From Deltaproteobacteria bacterium (GTDB taxonomy: Bacteria; Myxococcota_A; Polyangia; HGW-17; SLPX01): DNA of 7,940 bases. The notes under the pieces were generated by a model, which saw nothing but the letters and a program-made list of their open reading frames with translations, was not told where the DNA came from and ran no database searches. Position numbers and translations under genes: made by a program. This document shows positions 6,408 through 7,940 of this stretch, piece by piece. Each line of letters begins with the position of its first letter. The stretch's first letter is position 1. Location of the stretch: NCBI GenBank assembly GCA_011390535.1, contig JAABSF010000104.1:1-7940 (forward strand), written 5' to 3'.

Positions 6408-7142
6408 TCACTGGTTTTTGCAGGCCACGAGGCATTGGTTTACGAAAAGGAGTTTTAGGGGGGGGATTTTTCGCAAGAGTGAGTCGATGCGGAGGGATGC
6501 TTTTACCGGGACTGGGATGCGGAAGTAGGGAATCACGGCGATGGGGGCCCACATAAATAAGTTGAAGGATTCGATGGTTAGACCTGCTCTAACTGCCAGC
6601 GATGATAGCGCGCTCTCTCCAAGGTGGTCTTCATGATGAGAATCCTTCAAAAGCCCTGCAGAAGTGGAGATCTTGTCCCAAAAAGGCACTGGACAGGTGG
6701 CGATGAAGAGACCATTGGGGGACAAGACGTCGGAGGCGGCCTTTAATGTCAGGAGAGGATCCGGGAGATGCTCCAGCACGGCGAGGGCTGTGACTACGTC
6801 GTAAGAGCGGGACATCACTTGGGGTGGGAAATCGGTTATGTCTCCCTTTATGATTTTTGTGTCTTCTATGCTTTCAGGGATCAATGAAGGGATGTCATCG
6901 GAAAGCTCAACGCCGGTAAGTGAACGGGGGCGTAGTAGGGAGCGAAGCTCAAGCATGGCGCGTCCGTCGGCTGAGCCGAGATCCAAAATGTTTAGCTCCG
7001 ATGTCTTCTTGAAGTGGGCGCACACAGCTTCTGCCGCAATCGCCGCACGGCATTTATATCTAAACACAAGCTCTGCGCGTTTGCCCCTGTGTTTTGCGTA
7101 TTCATTGTCCATAACACCCGCATTATTGTTGTTTTGTAGCAT
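6408..7142 (-). CDS. Class I SAM-dependent methyltransferase (Methyltransf_11/23 type), substrate unknown
   Basis: This is a cytoplasmic methyltransferase of 244 residues. Motif I is ILDLGSADGRAML (52-64). The acidic end of strand 2 is GVELSD (E79). GDITDFP (100-106) and SYDVVTALAVLEHLPDP (113-129) are the motif II/post-II blocks typical of UbiG-like small-molecule enzymes, and LSPNGLFIATCPVPF (140-154) is motif III. The C-terminal third is hydrophobic and basic (WAPIAVIPYFRIPVPVKASL, then LLRKIPPLKLLFVNQCLVA). This looks like methyltransferases found near surface-glycan or lipid genes and may touch the membrane face, which is inference only. The ATG at 7142 directly follows an in-frame TAG, so no earlier start is possible. 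A weak AAGGGA lies ten bases upstream. An ATG at codon 11 (MDNEYAKHRG) is an alternative. There is no detectable relation to the NpmA/KamB-like protein beyond the shared fold. Confidence 0.88.
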   Translation of the reverse strand: MLQNNNNAGVMDNEYAKHRGKRAELVFRYKCRAAIAAEAVCAHFKKTSELNILDLGSADGRAMLELRSLLRPRSLTGVELSDDIPSLIPESIEDTKIIKGDITDFPPQVMSRSYDVVTALAVLEHLPDPLLTLKAASDVLSPNGLFIATCPVPFWDKISTSAGLLKDSHHEDHLGESALSSLAVRAGLTIESFNLFMWAPIAVIPYFRIPVPVKASLRIDSLLRKIPPLKLLFVNQCLVACKNQ

Positions 7143-7267
7143 CTACTAATAGTCCCTTAACGAAAAAGTTGTTTAGAGTGCCATGTTTCGGCAAGCTTAA
7201 TTCAGTCGTCGGTGAAGCGCAGCATGGGGTTGGGTGGACGAAGGCGGGAGGCGGACAATTACTCCAC

Positions 7268-7295
7268 AGAGGCGCGACAACGAGGATGTGCCTCT
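7268..7295. repeat. Inverted repeat AGAGGC/GCCTCT in the GC-rich intergenic segment
   Basis: AGAGGC at 7268-7273 is the exact reverse complement of GCCTCT at 7290-7295. An inner ACA/TGT pairing is possible across a bulge and a seven-base loop. The arms overlap a second possible pairing (GTGC with GCAC to the right), so alternative folds exist. It resembles a degenerate REP-like or structured intergenic element, but a single copy proves nothing. Confidence 0.35.
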
Positions 7296-7313
7296 CGGCG
7301 CACCGTAGTTAAC

Positions 7314-7326
7314 CCCGCATGGCGGG
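7314..7326 (-). terminator. Short GC hairpin downstream of the DUF4340 gene
   Basis: CCCGC at 7314-7318 pairs with GCGGG at 7322-7326 around a three-base loop, 28 bases past the DUF4340 stop in the direction of transcription. Only two T residues follow on the minus strand, so it is a poor intrinsic terminator and could simply be part of the GC-rich element. Confidence 0.25.
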
Positions 7327-7353
7327 ATGGATCGGCGGTCAATGTGAGTGTGT

Positions 7354-7940
7354 TTAGCGTCTGATGTTTCTTCTACGCATACCCTGCGGAGGCATGCGCA
7401 TACCCCCACGCCCCATCCCCGGAGGCATGCTTCCTCTAGCTCTCTTTTTCCATTTATCCGGCTCTTTGTAGACTTGTGTGAGAGGATATGAGCCGATGAT
7501 ATAGACGTCTGGTTCTCCTTTCACTTGAACATAGTATTGTCGCTTCTCCTGTTCATTACCTATGAGCAATTCAACAGTCTTTCGGTTATCTTTCAAAGTA
7601 AAGATGACCCGACCGCTGGGTTTTTTTAGACCGGTTTTTTCCGGATCCGTTATTTCGGAGAATTGCCTTGCCCTGAACCTTCCTTCGAGGGTCTTCATGA
7701 GGCGATCAACCGCAGCTTTGTCCAGCTCAAGGTCTTTGGGCTCTTGTGCTTCCCAGACCATCACTTTCTCTGAATCGGCTTTCTTTTCTTTCTTGTCCTC
7801 TTTTTTGTCGTCTTTCTGGTCTTCTTTTTTGGTTTTGGAGGGAACCTTCGCAAGTACTGTTTTGCCTTTGGGGTGTTGGACTTCCAGTTTAACTATCTGA
7901 GAGGGATCTAAATCCAGGATTGTTTTGTCTCTATATTCCG
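7354..7940 (-). CDS. DUF4340 domain-containing protein, C-terminal part (5' truncated)
   Basis: The frame is open to the right window edge, so the start lies outside. The visible 194 residues read like DUF4340 (PF14238): a strand pair YRDKTILDLDPSQIVKLEV (2-20), then VWEAQEPKDLELDKAAVDRL (61-80), a helix LMKTLEGRFRARQFSEI (80-96), and a strand region VIFTLKDN...TVELLIGN...YYVQVKGEPDVYII (111-148). DUF4340 proteins often follow GldG-type and ABC-2 permease genes and are thought to act at the cell envelope. If that holds here, the partners lie to the right of the window. Two oddities are visible. One is a Lys/Asp/Glu-rich low-complexity insert (34-58) between the first strand unit and VWEAQEP. 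The other is a Met/Pro/Gly/Arg-rich tail (169-194, MPPGMGRGGMRMPPQGM core). Internal ATG codons near 7764 are not the real start, because the domain pattern continues upstream. Confidence 0.8.
   Translation of the reverse strand, partial: EYRDKTILDLDPSQIVKLEVQHPKGKTVLAKVPSKTKKEDQKDDKKEDKKEKKADSEKVMVWEAQEPKDLELDKAAVDRLMKTLEGRFRARQFSEITDPEKTGLKKPSGRVIFTLKDNRKTVELLIGNEQEKRQYYVQVKGEPDVYIIGSYPLTQVYKEPDKWKKRARGSMPPGMGRGGMRMPPQGMRRRNIRR

Larger units (their letters stand above)
7143..7353. other. Intergenic region with an abrupt GC-rich segment
   Basis: The first 60 bases (to about 7200) are about 37% GC by hand count and should hold the promoter of the minus-strand methyltransferase, though I find no clear hexamers. 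From about 7200 to 7350 GC rises to about 62%, above the coding regions around it. The open frames crossing this part have no recognisable protein pattern. Two small inverted repeats occur here and are listed separately. Confidence 0.5.

Noticed and set aside
7197..7409. A 70-codon open frame on the minus strand overlapping the DUF4340 end and the GC-rich intergenic segment
   Set aside because: It overlaps the DUF4340 coding sequence in another frame, has no ribosome binding site or recognisable pattern, and is Arg/Cys/Pro-rich as expected from GC-rich non-coding DNA.
7562..7900. A 112-codon plus-strand open frame with a serine/phenylalanine-rich stretch resembling a membrane segment
   Set aside because: It is the antisense of the DUF4340 frame. 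The Ser/Phe/Leu run is only the complement of the Lys/Glu/Asp-rich insert.
1..7940. CRISPR array, toxin-antitoxin pair, phage or transposon genes, tRNA or rRNA
   Set aside because: No regular spaced repeats, cloverleaf-like segments, rRNA signatures or integrase/transposase motifs were seen on either strand.
1..7940. A single multi-gene system spanning the window
   Set aside because: Strand switches occur between most neighbours, spacings are long or convergent, and the predicted functions do not form one pathway. The unusual signals are within individual genes.

Overview
This 7,940-base window has moderate GC and seven protein genes, two of them cut by the window edges. The left-edge protein is an outer-membrane beta-barrel ending in phenylalanine, so the host is a Gram-negative (diderm) bacterium. 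Its resemblance to DUF1302-type barrels, a eukaryote-like Hal2-type nucleotidase and a DUF4340 protein suggests a Desulfobacterota-like or other environmental lineage. The sequence alone does not settle the taxon. I see no transposase, integrase, CRISPR array, rRNA or tRNA.

Layout from left to right. Bases 2-604 (+) are the C-terminal part of the outer-membrane barrel. Bases 700-1353 (+) encode a methyltransferase whose motifs match the NpmA/KamB family of 16S rRNA A1408 N1-methyltransferases, which give aminoglycoside resistance. Bases 1501-3240 (+) encode an AbgT-family transporter. It is convergent, with only 20 bases between stop codons, with a BCCT-family (betaine/choline-type) transporter at 3261-5132 (-). 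A divergent, AT-rich intergenic region separates the BCCT gene from a Hal2/SAL1-like 3'(2'),5'-bisphosphate nucleotidase at 5318-6331 (+). This gene is convergent with a second, generic class I SAM methyltransferase at 6408-7142 (-). A 211-base intergenic stretch, most of it unusually GC-rich, leads to the C-terminal part of a DUF4340 protein at 7354-7940 (-).

The window is mostly a set of independent units with frequent strand switches, not one operon. Two genes have possible links to antibiotics: the A1408-type methyltransferase (aminoglycosides) and the AbgT transporter (p-aminobenzoyl-glutamate, or sulfonamide efflux in studied members). Two genes relate to osmotic or salt physiology in other organisms: the BCCT carrier and the salt-sensitive Hal2-type phosphatase. 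These links are inferences from family membership.

Three observations stand out. The first is a divergent chromosomal NpmA/KamB homologue that keeps both target-base tryptophans but lacks two of the C-terminal arginines. The second is that both transporters carry an extra soluble segment, about 75-100 residues, in a predicted periplasmic loop where typical relatives have a short one. The third is the GC-rich island with small inverted repeats before the DUF4340 stop.
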